Notes under the pieces: generated by a model
Seen by the model: only the letters and a program-made list of their open reading frames with translations
Database searches by the model: none
Told to the model about the DNA's origin: nothing
Translations under genes and position numbers: made by a program
Shown here: positions 16,943 to 25,073 of the stretch, in pieces
Position numbering within the stretch: the stretch's first letter is position 1
How the letters are laid out: each line of letters opens with the position of its first letter
Assembly (NCBI RefSeq): GCF_023509015.1
Contig: NZ_CP094975.1
Coordinates: 5,635,501-5,699,500 of the forward strand
Length of the DNA: 64,000 bases
Origin: Pseudomonas abieticivorans
GTDB taxonomy: Bacteria; Pseudomonadota; Gammaproteobacteria; Pseudomonadales; Pseudomonadaceae
Reading direction: 5' to 3'

Positions 16943-18067
16943 CTACAGGTTCAAGCAGCCATTGCCCTCCAGCCGAATCATCTGGCCGTGATGCAGCGTG
17001 GTAAACGCATCGTCAGCCAACCCTGCAGCTTTGCTCGCCTCGGCCAGCTTGGCCGGCGGCTCGTCGAGCGGTTCATCGGTCAGTTCAAAGGTGCCCCAGT
17101 GAATGCCGATGGCCTTTTTCGCGCCCACGTCCTGGAATACCTTCACGGCCTCTTGCGGGTCGATGTGCTGCGCTCGCATGAACCAGCGCGGCGCGTAGGC
17201 GCCGATCGGGATCAGGGCCAGGTCAAAGCAGCCGAACGCTGCGCCGATGCGCTTGGCGTCGTTGGAGTAACCGGTGTCGCCAGCAAAATACAGCGAGAAC
17301 GACGGCGTCGCGCCGGGTACGGTCTTCACCGCCCAGCCACCCCACAAGGTGTTGTTGCGATCGCTCAGGCTGCGCGCAGACCAGTGCGTGGCCGGCACAA
17401 ACCAGAAGTCCAGCCCTGCGACCCGGGTGCGGTCGCCCCAATCCAGTTCCTGTGCGTTGTCGATCCCTTTGTTGGCCAGCCATTGCTTGATGCCCAAGGG
17501 CACCAGGAAGCGTGGCGGCCCGCCTGCTTGCTGATTGAGCGCCTGCACGCTGGCGGTGTCCAGGTGGTCGTAATGGCTGTGGGAAATCAGCACCACGTCG
17601 ATGTGCGGCAACTCGGCCAGGCTCAGCCCCGGCGGCACGCGCCTGGCCGGCCCCACGAAGGAAAACGGCGAGGCGCGTTGGGAGAACACCGGGTCGGTCA
17701 AAATGTTCAGCCCGCCGATCTGCACCAGAGTGCTCGCATGGCCGATCCAGGTCAGCGTGGTGACGCTGCGGTTGGCCTTGAGCCAGGGCAGGTCGGGGTG
17801 ATCGATGGGGAACTGGTAGTGATTGGCAGGGGGAGGCGGCAGGTTGTTGATGAATGCGTTCCAGCGCCACTTCCAGATCGAACCTTGGGCGAGCGGCCCG
17901 TCGTTGTTTTCGAAACCGCTTTGGGTGTGCGGCGCGTGGTGGATGCCGCTGGCCGCCAGTTGCTCGGGCGATGGGGCAGGTGTGGCGGCGCCGGCGGCAC
18001 TGGCGCACGTGGCCGCGCACAGTAACGATGCGCTCAACAACAAGGGCAGGCCGGGTGAACGTCGCAT
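16943..18067 (-). CDS. Secreted MBL-fold metallohydrolase (NAPE-PLD/UlaG-like)
   Basis: A 374-residue protein with an N-terminal signal peptide (PGLPLLLSASLLCAATCASA). The metallo-beta-lactamase core has TWIGHASTLVQIGGLNILTD and the dinuclear metal motif HSHYDH (163-168). Further ligands are expected in PATHWSARS, FAGDTG and IGIHWGTFELTDEP. This pattern is shared with N-acyl phosphatidylethanolamine phospholipase D-like and UlaG-like lactonases, so a phosphodiester or lactone substrate is possible. The ATG at 18067 gives the signal peptide; the frame continues upstream without better support. Confidence 0.86.
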   Translation of the reverse strand: MRRSPGLPLLLSASLLCAATCASAAGAATPAPSPEQLAASGIHHAPHTQSGFENNDGPLAQGSIWKWRWNAFINNLPPPPANHYQFPIDHPDLPWLKANRSVTTLTWIGHASTLVQIGGLNILTDPVFSQRASPFSFVGPARRVPPGLSLAELPHIDVVLISHSHYDHLDTASVQALNQQAGGPPRFLVPLGIKQWLANKGIDNAQELDWGDRTRVAGLDFWFVPATHWSARSLSDRNNTLWGGWAVKTVPGATPSFSLYFAGDTGYSNDAKRIGAAFGCFDLALIPIGAYAPRWFMRAQHIDPQEAVKVFQDVGAKKAIGIHWGTFELTDEPLDEPPAKLAEASKAAGLADDAFTTLHHGQMIRLEGNGCLNL

Positions 18068-18179
18068 GGGTAAGGTCGATCCTTGAGTGATTAAATGCTC
18101 TGATACGCGGCGCCTGGAAACGTTCGGCGCGGTTATCATGCACCCAGTCAACGCCGCCGTCTGAATTCAGGAACCGAAC

Positions 18180-18677
18180 ATGCTGTTTGTCGTGATGCTG
18201 GGAGGCAAACATCCCAGGGCCAAAATTGAAGTCCATGATGTGGCGTTTGTGATTGCCGACAGCCTGGAGGCGGCCTACCCGCAACTGCGCCAAGGCTGGT
18301 TTGGCAGCCCGAAAGGGCTGCATGTGGACTCATGGATGCGGGTGGACGGCGTCGAGCAATGGAAGGTGCAGCTCAGCCACCTGGCGCCTGCGCCCGGCTC
18401 GCCACGGCTGTATTTCATCAACCTGGGTGGTTACCAAGCGCAGGCGTTCGGCGAGGCGCACCACTACGTGCTGGTGGTCGCCCAGAACAAGGCCCAGGCG
18501 AAGGCCAAGGGCAAGCAGCACCTGCTGGCGCACTGGTCCAAGCCCCACACCGATGCGCTGATGGATGTGGACGACTGCCTGCCGATCGACGAAGTGAGCG
18601 GGCGTTACATTCACCTGGTACAGGGCGCGCATGGCGGTATCGTCCAACGCAACGATTACATCGTGCTGCCAGATTGA
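18180..18677 (+). CDS. DUF1543 domain protein
   Basis: A 165-residue cytoplasmic protein of unknown function. It begins MLFVVMLGGKHPRAKIEVHD and contains two related segments (GLHVDSWMRVDGV near 45, and MDVDDCLPIDEVSGRYIHLV near 130), consistent with the duplicated DUF1543 fold. No catalytic motif is evident. It is monocistronic and divergent from the MBL-fold gene, with 112 bp between starts. Its start at 18180 is the only reasonable one. Confidence 0.85.
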   Translation: MLFVVMLGGKHPRAKIEVHDVAFVIADSLEAAYPQLRQGWFGSPKGLHVDSWMRVDGVEQWKVQLSHLAPAPGSPRLYFINLGGYQAQAFGEAHHYVLVVAQNKAQAKAKGKQHLLAHWSKPHTDALMDVDDCLPIDEVSGRYIHLVQGAHGGIVQRNDYIVLPD

Positions 18678-18691
18678 GCGCCCCACCGTCT

Positions 18692-18755
18692 AGGCGCGGA
18701 TTTATCCGCGAAGCAGGCGCCGCGGTTTGCCTGATACACCCCGGCGTACTTTTCG
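18692..18755. repeat. Degenerate REP pair
   Basis: TAGGCGCGGATTTATCCGCG followed 35 bp later by a weak inverted partner (ACTTTTCGCGGTG). It resembles the REP doublet at 4374-4464 but has mutated arms. It sits between convergent genes (DUF1543 and the GMC oxidoreductase). Confidence 0.55.
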
Positions 18756-18762
18756 CGGTGTG

Positions 18763-20322
18763 TCAGGCCTTCAACTGCTCGGCAATGTAGTCGGCCTGCC
18801 GTATCGCCAAGGTCACGATGGTCAGGGTCGGGTTTTCGGCGGCGCTGGTGGTGAACTGGCTGCCGTCACTGATGTACAGGTTAGGCACTTCATGGCTTTG
18901 CCCATGGCTGTTGCACACCCCGTCTTCAGGCTTGGCGCTCATGCGGCAGGTGCCCATGTTGTGGGTGGAGGGGTAGGGTGGCACGCGGTGGGTTTTCAGG
19001 GCGCCCACCGCGCTGTACAGCGCCTGGCCCTGGGTGAAGGCATGCTCGCGCATGGCCAGGTCGTTGGGGTGGTCGTCGTAGTGCACGTTGGCCACCGGCA
19101 GGCCGAATGCGTCCTTCACCTCGCTGTTCAGGGTAATGCGGTTGCTGGCCTGGGGCATGTCCTCGCCCACCAGCCACATCCCGGCCAGGTGGGTGTACTG
19201 GTCCAGCACCCGGGTAAAGTCGCGACCCCAGGCGCCAGGGTTGAAGAAGGCGCCCATGAACGATGGCCCGAGCGAAATCGTCTCCATCTCGTAACCGCCG
19301 ACAAAACCGCGATCGGGCTTGAAATGCACCTCGTCGCTGACGATGCCGGCCATGATGGTGCCGCGGTAAAAGTGCACCGGGTCCTGAAACTCGGCGAACA
19401 CCGAACCGGTGGTGTGGCGCATGTAGTACTGGCCCACCTTGCCGGCGCCGTTGCCCAGGCCGTGGGGGAAGCGTGAACTGGACGAGTTGAGCAACAGGCG
19501 CGGGGTTTCGATGGCATTGCCGGCCACCGCCACGATGCGCGCCTTCTGGCGTTGCAACTGGCCTTTTGCGTCGGCATACACCACCGCACTGGCGCGGCCC
19601 TGGTCGTCGTGCTCGATGTGCAGTACCTGGGATTCGGCGCGCAGCTCCAGTTTGCCGGTGGCTTCGGCAGCGGGGATTTCGGTGTACAGCGTCGACCATT
19701 TGGCGCCCATCTTGCAGCCCTGGAAGCAGAACCCCAGTTGCTGGCACGAGGCGCGACCGGCACGCGGGCGGCTGTTGATCGCCATGTGGCCGGTGGAGCA
19801 TTCGCTGTAGCCAAGCTTCTTGGCGCCGTTGTACAGCACCTTGAAGTTGTTGTTGCCCGGCAACCCCGGCACGTTGTTGGTACGGGTCACGCCCATCTTG
19901 TCTTCGGCGCGGGTGTAATAGGGGTCAAGCTCTGCGCGGGTGATGGGCCAGTCCAGCAGGTCGGCGCCCTTGACCTTGCCGTAGGTCTGCAAGGCGTGGA
20001 ACTCGTGTTCCTGGATACGCAGGCTGGCACCGGCCCAGTGGGTGGTGGTGCCGCCCACGGTCTTGCAGATCCAGGCGGGCAGGTTGGGGAAGTCCTTGGC
20101 CACCCGCCAACTGCCCGAGGTGGTGCGTTTGTCTGTCCAGGCCAACTGGTTAAACGAGGGCCATTCATCGTTGATAAAGGTGGCCGTGGACTGGCGCGCG
20201 CCCGCTTCGAGCAAAACCACGGGGATGCCTTTCTGGCAGAGCTCGTTGGCCAGGGTGCCGCCGCCGGCGCCGGAACCGATGATCACCACCACCGAATCGT
20301 CATCTAGGGTGTAAGTCGTCAT
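18763..20322 (-). CDS. GMC family oxidoreductase (gluconate/sugar dehydrogenase large subunit type)
   Basis: A 519-residue FAD enzyme. The Rossmann motif VVVIIGSGAGGGTLANELCQ (11-30) opens the protein, TVGGTTTHWAGASLR is the second GMC motif, and the C-terminus has the family's SAAENPTLTIVTLAIRQADY. The histidine-containing STHNMGTCRM is conserved in membrane-bound alcohol, sugar and gluconate dehydrogenases. It follows a Tat-exported subunit-3-type gene by 10 bp and is probably carried across the membrane as a complex with it. The usual third subunit, a multi-haem cytochrome c, is not adjacent. The substrate is unknown. Confidence 0.9.
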   Translation of the reverse strand: MTTYTLDDDSVVVIIGSGAGGGTLANELCQKGIPVVLLEAGARQSTATFINDEWPSFNQLAWTDKRTTSGSWRVAKDFPNLPAWICKTVGGTTTHWAGASLRIQEHEFHALQTYGKVKGADLLDWPITRAELDPYYTRAEDKMGVTRTNNVPGLPGNNNFKVLYNGAKKLGYSECSTGHMAINSRPRAGRASCQQLGFCFQGCKMGAKWSTLYTEIPAAEATGKLELRAESQVLHIEHDDQGRASAVVYADAKGQLQRQKARIVAVAGNAIETPRLLLNSSSSRFPHGLGNGAGKVGQYYMRHTTGSVFAEFQDPVHFYRGTIMAGIVSDEVHFKPDRGFVGGYEMETISLGPSFMGAFFNPGAWGRDFTRVLDQYTHLAGMWLVGEDMPQASNRITLNSEVKDAFGLPVANVHYDDHPNDLAMREHAFTQGQALYSAVGALKTHRVPPYPSTHNMGTCRMSAKPEDGVCNSHGQSHEVPNLYISDGSQFTTSAAENPTLTIVTLAIRQADYIAEQLKA

Positions 20323-20332
20323 GGCAGTGTCC

Positions 20333-20893
20333 TCAGGCGAAGGGGTCGGGGCTGGCGTCGGCAGGCGGGGCGGGCAACCAGGTCAGGTCGTTGAACCCGC
20401 GCAGCAGGTAGCCACCCTTGGGAAACGAGGCGCCTTCGTAGCCAAAGTGTGCGTACGCCAACTCGTTGCTGTACAGCGACCCGACCGCCGTGGCCCGCAC
20501 CAGGGCGAAAAATGGCGAGTCTTGCAGGGTTTCCAGGATTTTCACCTGGTGGGTTTCATCCAGCTTGAGCCAGTGGCCGCCGGCCTGCTTGTCCAGTTGC
20601 GCCACGCCGTCCTTGAGTTGCTGGGCCACGCCTGGGTCCTGGCTGGCCTTGTCGTCCAGCGCTTTGACCGAGAAAGCGTAGGCGGCGTCCTCCAGGCTGT
20701 CGTGGGGGTAGATGCGCCGCACCATCACCAGCAGGCGGGCGCCGGTGTCACTGTCCAGGGTGGTCAGGGCCATGGCCCAGCTCTGGCTGGGCGCCAGCAA
20801 GGCAATGGGGCCGGAGGTGAAGAGCAGGGTGCCCAACAGCAACCCACCACTGCCCTGTAGAAAGCGGCGACGATCGAGTTTCAGGTCATTCAC
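20333..20893 (-). CDS. Gluconate 2-dehydrogenase subunit 3 family protein (Tat signal)
   Basis: A 186-residue small subunit with a twin-arginine leader: DRRRFLQGSGGLLLGTLLF. Subunit 3 proteins act as export escorts and assembly partners for GMC flavoprotein subunits. Start choice: a GTG at 20893 (VNDLKL) has GAGGAA 6 nt upstream and puts the Tat motif at residue 7. The longer frame lacks a sensible leader. It is the first gene of a two-gene operon with the GMC oxidoreductase. Confidence 0.88.
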   Translation of the reverse strand: MNDLKLDRRRFLQGSGGLLLGTLLFTSGPIALLAPSQSWAMALTTLDSDTGARLLVMVRRIYPHDSLEDAAYAFSVKALDDKASQDPGVAQQLKDGVAQLDKQAGGHWLKLDETHQVKILETLQDSPFFALVRATAVGSLYSNELAYAHFGYEGASFPKGGYLLRGFNDLTWLPAPPADASPDPFA

Positions 20894-21158
20894 GGCGTGT
20901 TCCTCGTTATTTTTTTTGTAAGAGGCGATGCAGCTGCTTTTGATACTAGACCCCCTGCAATACAGCAGGTAATAGCGCGGTACTACGTGGGTGCCTGCCC
21001 CAAGGTCAATCAATCGCTGGCGACTTCAGTCGAGGCAACCGGTACGCTTGATGTCGCGCACGCCAAGGCGTCAGTGGGGTATGCCAGACCTGCACGGTGC
21101 GATGAAACTTCTACCCTGTCTGCGACTCAATCAGCCATGGCCACTGAAGGTACTGCAC

Positions 21159-22436
21159 ATGATCGCCCGTTGGCGTTGGCTAATGAATCAACTCACCAAG
21201 CGGCTGTGGTTCAGGGCCTCTTTGTTCTCACTGCTGGGGGTAGTCACGGCACTGCTCGCGGTATTTTTCAAGGACTTTATTCCAGAGTCGCTACCCGCGC
21301 GTATCGGGGCTGACGCGGTGGACAAGATCCTGGGGATCATTGCCTCGAGCATGCTGGCGGTGACGACCTTCTCGCTAAGCACCATGGTGACCGCGTACGG
21401 TGCCGCCAGCAGCGGGGTGACGCCTCGCGCCACGACCCTGGTGATGGAGGACGCCACGACGCAGAACGCCCTGGCCACGTTCATAGGTTCCTTTCTTTTT
21501 AGCCTGGTGGGCATCATTGCCCTGAGCACCGGTGCATACGGAACCCAAGGTCGGGTGGTGTTATTCGCGGTCACGATAGCCGTGGTCATTTTGATTGTTT
21601 ATACCCTGTTGCGCTGGATCGACCACCTCTCCAAGCTGGGGCGGGTGGGGGAAACTATCGACCGGGTTGAAAACGCCACGATGGAAGCCATCAATCAACG
21701 CGCACAGTGGCCTCATTTGGGCGGCTCGGCCTACCCGCCCGACCTTGTCCTGCCCCCCAACGCCCACGCGGTGGCCAGCGACCAGACCGGCTACGTCCAG
21801 CATATCGATGTGCAGGCTTTGGGCGTCATTGCCAAGGCGTGCCAGGTCCGGATCTATCTGGAGATTGTCCCGGGGAGTTTTGTCCACCTGGGGATGCCTC
21901 TCGTCCATACCGTGGCATTGAACGGCGAGCGTGCCGATGACGGGCAGGCGATCGCGCACAAGGTCTTGGCGGCATTGACCATTGGCATCAGGCGATCGTT
22001 TGAACACGATCCGAGGTTTGGCCTTTGCGTGCTTTCGGAAATTGCCTCCCGCGCCTTGTCTCCTGCGGTCAACGACCCGGGGACTGCCATCGACGTCATC
22101 GGTCGGGGGGTCCGAACCTTTACGTGCTGGGGTAAGCCGCAGTTACCTACGCCAAAGACCGATTCAGACTGTGAGCGGGTGTATGTGCGGGGGTTGCGGG
22201 TCGATGATTTGTTCGACGACTTTTTTGCCCCGATCAGCAGAGATGGCGCAGGCCTGCTTGAAGTCAACCTGCGCTTGCTAAAGGCGCTCGCAAGCCTTGC
22301 TCAGATCAACCCGGCGCTCTTCAAGGCGGCTTGCAGCAGGCATGTCGGGCTTTTGATCATGCGTGCCAACGCCTCGCTCGTACTGCAACACGAAAAGGAT
22401 GAACTGAGTACGCTCGCCAGGGCCATGGCCTCGTAG
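21159..22436 (+). CDS. DUF2254 membrane protein
   Basis: A 425-residue predicted inner-membrane protein. The first part has four hydrophobic stretches (FSLLGVVTALLAVFF; ILGIIASSMLAVTTFSLSTM; FIGSFLFSLVGIIALSTGAY; VVLFAVTIAVVILIVYTLLR). A soluble domain follows with VLSEIASRALSPAVNDPGTA, a strongly conserved DUF2254 motif. The function is unknown. The frame reaches back to 20991, but the ATG at 21159 (MIARWRW) has GAAGG upstream and matches family length. It is monocistronic. Confidence 0.86.
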   Translation: MIARWRWLMNQLTKRLWFRASLFSLLGVVTALLAVFFKDFIPESLPARIGADAVDKILGIIASSMLAVTTFSLSTMVTAYGAASSGVTPRATTLVMEDATTQNALATFIGSFLFSLVGIIALSTGAYGTQGRVVLFAVTIAVVILIVYTLLRWIDHLSKLGRVGETIDRVENATMEAINQRAQWPHLGGSAYPPDLVLPPNAHAVASDQTGYVQHIDVQALGVIAKACQVRIYLEIVPGSFVHLGMPLVHTVALNGERADDGQAIAHKVLAALTIGIRRSFEHDPRFGLCVLSEIASRALSPAVNDPGTAIDVIGRGVRTFTCWGKPQLPTPKTDSDCERVYVRGLRVDDLFDDFFAPISRDGAGLLEVNLRLLKALASLAQINPALFKAACSRHVGLLIMRANASLVLQHEKDELSTLARAMAS

Positions 22437-22504
22437 TAGTGCGCTATTACCCAGGCCGGCGCGCCCGTGGCTAGACTGTGCAGACCTTGAACCGAGTAAC
22501 TGCC

Positions 22505-23035
22505 ATGACCTTTGTCAGCGAAACCCAGCCCGGTGTGTGCCTGACACCGGACGCCGAAACCCAAGGCTATGTGTTCAACCACACCATGCTGCGGGTCAAG
22601 GACCCGCAACGCTCACTGGATTTCTACAGCCGGGTGCTGGGCATGCGCCTGCTGCGCCGGGTGGATTTCCCCGAGGCCCGGTTCTCGCTGTATTTTCTGG
22701 CGATGACGGCCGGCGAGCAGGTGCCGCAAGACGAGGGCGCGCGCCAGGTGTACACCTTCGGCCGCCAATCGGTGCTGGAGCTGACGCACAACTGGGGCAC
22801 CGAGAGCGACGATTCGCACTACCACAACGGCAACGCAGACCCGCGTGGGTTTGGGCATATCTGCTTTTCGGTGCCGCACATCGAAGCCGCCTGCGAACGC
22901 TTCGATCGGTTGCAGGTACCGTTCGTGAAGCGTTTGGACAAAGGCATGAAGCACGTGGCGTTTGTCAGCGACCCGGACCAGTACTGGATCGAGATCGTGC
23001 AGGCGGATTTGTTGGCGGGGTTGGGTAAGGGCTGA
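22505..23035 (+). CDS. gloA: Lactoylglutathione lyase (glyoxalase I)
   Basis: A 176-residue metalloenzyme that isomerises the methylglyoxal-glutathione hemithioacetal to S-lactoylglutathione in the cytosol. The four metal ligands are visible: His in FNHTMLRVKD, Glu in SVLELTHNWG, His in GFGHICFSV and Glu in YWIEIVQAD. It is of the longer type, with an insert around HYHNGNADPRG, as in Zn-dependent GloA of Pseudomonas and eukaryotes. The ATG at 22505 is used; the upstream extension lacks family similarity. Confidence 0.94.
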   Translation: MTFVSETQPGVCLTPDAETQGYVFNHTMLRVKDPQRSLDFYSRVLGMRLLRRVDFPEARFSLYFLAMTAGEQVPQDEGARQVYTFGRQSVLELTHNWGTESDDSHYHNGNADPRGFGHICFSVPHIEAACERFDRLQVPFVKRLDKGMKHVAFVSDPDQYWIEIVQADLLAGLGKG

Positions 23036-23061
23036 GGGCTGGGTGACAGTCCAAGGCCCTC
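23034..23061. terminator. Possible bidirectional terminator between gloA and csgA
   Basis: GAGGGC (23034-23039) pairs with GCCCTC (23056-23061) across a 16-nt loop between two convergent genes. No T-tract follows on either strand, so this is only a candidate. Confidence 0.3.
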
Positions 23062-23076
23062 GCCGCCCCTTGCTGC

Positions 23077-24525
23077 CTACTGCTGCAGCACATTGGCCTG
23101 GTTCAACGAACCGGTCTGCTGCACGGTCGCTGTCTGGCTGTAGCCGCTCTGGTCCACGGTGGCGGTGTTGGCGGTGCCGCCCTGGGTCACGTAGGCGACG
23201 TTCAGGCTGTCGGCCTGCTTGATGTTGATCTGGTTGTCCGAACCGTACAACTGCGCGGTGTAGGCTTGGTTGTTGCTGCCCGACTGGTCGAACGTGGTGC
23301 TGTTGCCGGTGCCGGCGCTGGACCCCTGGGCCAGGTTGCTTTCGCCGCGCTGGTCAGAGATCAGGATGTTGTCGCTGCCATTCTGGTCGAAATACAGCTC
23401 GTTGAACGCGTCGGCCTGGGTCACCGTGGCCTGGTTGCGTTGGCCGGTCTGGTTGAGCTGGGTCAGGTGGCTGGCGCCGTCCTGGGTGAAGGTGGCGACG
23501 TTGGCGGTGCCGTTCTGGTTGATGAACGCCTTCTGGCTGGAACCGCTCTGGCCGCCCACGTGGGCACCCTGGAAGGGGTTGGCGTTGACCTTGTTGCCGT
23601 CGCCCAGCGAGCTTGCGCTGATCAGGTGGTTATCGCCGGTCTGGTAGGTGAAGTGCGCGTTGTCGTTGCCGCTTTGATACAGCTGCACGGTAGAGCCGAT
23701 GGACTCGAACTGGTCGACGTACAGCGCGTTGAGGTCACCCACCTGCAACACCGTGGCCAGGTTGCTCTGGCCGAAACTCTGGTCGAGGGTGGCCTCGTTG
23801 CTATTACCCATTTGCGTCACGTGGGCTTCGCTGCCCAGGGTCTGGGTGTCTTGCCACACTTCGCTGGCGTTGAGCGTGCCGCTCTGGGTGATGGTGGTCA
23901 GGCCGCCGTCGCCGTTGCGCTGGTCGGCGTAGGCGTATTGGCCGTCGCCAGTCTGGTTGATGCTGATCTGCCCGCCCATGTGCAGCACCTGCTCGGTGGC
24001 GGCATAGTGGTTGAGGCCGAACTGGGTGACGAAGGCACTGTTGTTCAGGCCGCCGAACAGTTGCTCCATGTAGGCGCTGTTGTTGTCCCCCGATTGCAGG
24101 CTGCTCAGCCGGCTGCCCTGCTGCGAGTCCTGGTACACGAACGAGAAGTTGCCGGTGCCGTCCTGTTGCTGTTCGGCCTGGTTGCCGATGCCCACCGACT
24201 GGCTGGCGTGGGCGGTATTGAAGCTTCCGTTCTGCTGCTGTTTGATGGTGCTGGCATCTTCGAATAACTGCTCGGCGTAGCCGGCGTTGTAGCTGCCACT
24301 TTGAATCTGGTCGATTTGGCCGTCGGTGGTTTGTTGCACGCTGGCCGCGTCGTTGCCCTGGCCCTGCTGCTGTTGGTTGGCCTTGGCGTTGCTGGCCTGG
24401 GTTTGCTGCACGTCGGCGATGTTGGCGGTACCGTCCTGGATTTGGCTGGATACGCTGTCATCGGCCATGGCGTGGGCGCTGAGCACCACCAGCAGGGCGG
24501 CGGCGAGGGGGTTTAGTCTGAACAT
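23077..24525 (-). CDS. csgA: Curlin repeat protein, large CsgA-like amyloid subunit
   Basis: A 482-residue secreted protein: signal peptide FRLNPLAAALLVVLSAHAMA followed by roughly twenty imperfect repeats of the curlin type, Q-x-G-x-x-N-x-A-x3-Q (for example VTQMGNSNEATLDQSF, INQNGTANVATFTQ, VTQGGTANTATVDQSG). Each forms a beta-strand-loop-strand unit of an extracellular amyloid. It is about three times the length of E. coli CsgA (about 151 residues, five repeats). GGAGG lies 7 nt before the ATG. It follows the CsgB-like gene by 29 bp. No csgD, csgE, csgF or csgG is in the window, so the export channel must be elsewhere. Confidence 0.9.
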   Translation of the reverse strand: MFRLNPLAAALLVVLSAHAMADDSVSSQIQDGTANIADVQQTQASNAKANQQQQGQGNDAASVQQTTDGQIDQIQSGSYNAGYAEQLFEDASTIKQQQNGSFNTAHASQSVGIGNQAEQQQDGTGNFSFVYQDSQQGSRLSSLQSGDNNSAYMEQLFGGLNNSAFVTQFGLNHYAATEQVLHMGGQISINQTGDGQYAYADQRNGDGGLTTITQSGTLNASEVWQDTQTLGSEAHVTQMGNSNEATLDQSFGQSNLATVLQVGDLNALYVDQFESIGSTVQLYQSGNDNAHFTYQTGDNHLISASSLGDGNKVNANPFQGAHVGGQSGSSQKAFINQNGTANVATFTQDGASHLTQLNQTGQRNQATVTQADAFNELYFDQNGSDNILISDQRGESNLAQGSSAGTGNSTTFDQSGSNNQAYTAQLYGSDNQINIKQADSLNVAYVTQGGTANTATVDQSGYSQTATVQQTGSLNQANVLQQ

Positions 24526-24554
24526 GGTGAATCCTCCAGAGTGAAAGGTTGCTT

Positions 24555-25016
24555 CTAGCGGTACTGTTTGACTGAAACGCTCATACCGTTGCCCGACTGC
24601 GTCACGGCGCTTTGCAGCCCCGTACCGGCCTGATCGATGCTGGCGTTGTTGTTGCTGCCGTTTTGCGAAATCTGCGCCCGGTTGTGGCTGCCGTTCTGGC
24701 TGATGGACGCGCTGTTGCCGTAACCCTGTTGATTGATCGTGGCCATCAGGTCACTGCCGGCCTGCAGGATGTAGGCCTCCTGGTTGCTGCCCGACTGCAC
24801 GATGTTGCCCAGCAGCGACTGGCCGTTCTGCTCCACGCGGGCCTGGTTGGCCTGGCCGTTCTGGTCGATCAGCGCGTGCTGGCCCACCGGCGGCGGCAGC
24901 TCGCCCAGGTCGGTGCTGGGCGCAAGGTCGGCGTTGTCCATCAGGTCATCGGCGCAAACCGTGCCACTGCCCGCCAGCATTGCCAGGCACAACAGCGCGG
25001 CTTTGAGTACGTCCAT
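24555..25016 (-). CDS. csgB: Curlin minor subunit, CsgB-like nucleator
   Basis: A 153-residue secreted protein. The signal peptide (LKAALLCLAMLAGSGTVCA) is followed by a short acidic, proline-containing region and about five curlin repeats (IDQNGQANQARVEQNG, INQQGYGNSASISQNG, ISQNGSNNNASIDQAG), ending QSGNGMSVSVKQYR. Size, repeat number and the basic C-terminal end fit CsgB, which nucleates CsgA polymerisation at the cell surface. AGGAGC sits 6 nt before the ATG. A strong hairpin lies immediately upstream in the transcript. Confidence 0.86.
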   Translation of the reverse strand: MDVLKAALLCLAMLAGSGTVCADDLMDNADLAPSTDLGELPPPVGQHALIDQNGQANQARVEQNGQSLLGNIVQSGSNQEAYILQAGSDLMATINQQGYGNSASISQNGSHNRAQISQNGSNNNASIDQAGTGLQSAVTQSGNGMSVSVKQYR

Positions 25017-25038
25017 GGCAAGCTCCTGGTGGGGGGCA

Positions 25039-25065
25039 CCCCACCGGCAGGCAATGCCGGTGGGG
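25039..25065 (-). other. Intercistronic stem-loop upstream of csgB
   Basis: CCCCACCGGCA-GGCAA-TGCCGGTGGGG: a perfect 11-bp stem with a 5-nt loop. It sits between the stop of the Ig-like repeat gene (25074) and the csgB ribosome-binding site. There is no T-tract on the minus strand, so it is not a classical terminator. It is well placed to stabilise or mark a processing end of the curlin mRNA. Confidence 0.7.
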
Positions 25066-25073
25066 CGCGGGGG

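Noticed and set aside
23077..25016. Dense short repeats considered as a CRISPR array
   Set aside because: The repeats are imperfect, in frame and encode curlin Q-x-G-x-x-N units; there are no constant repeats with unique spacers.
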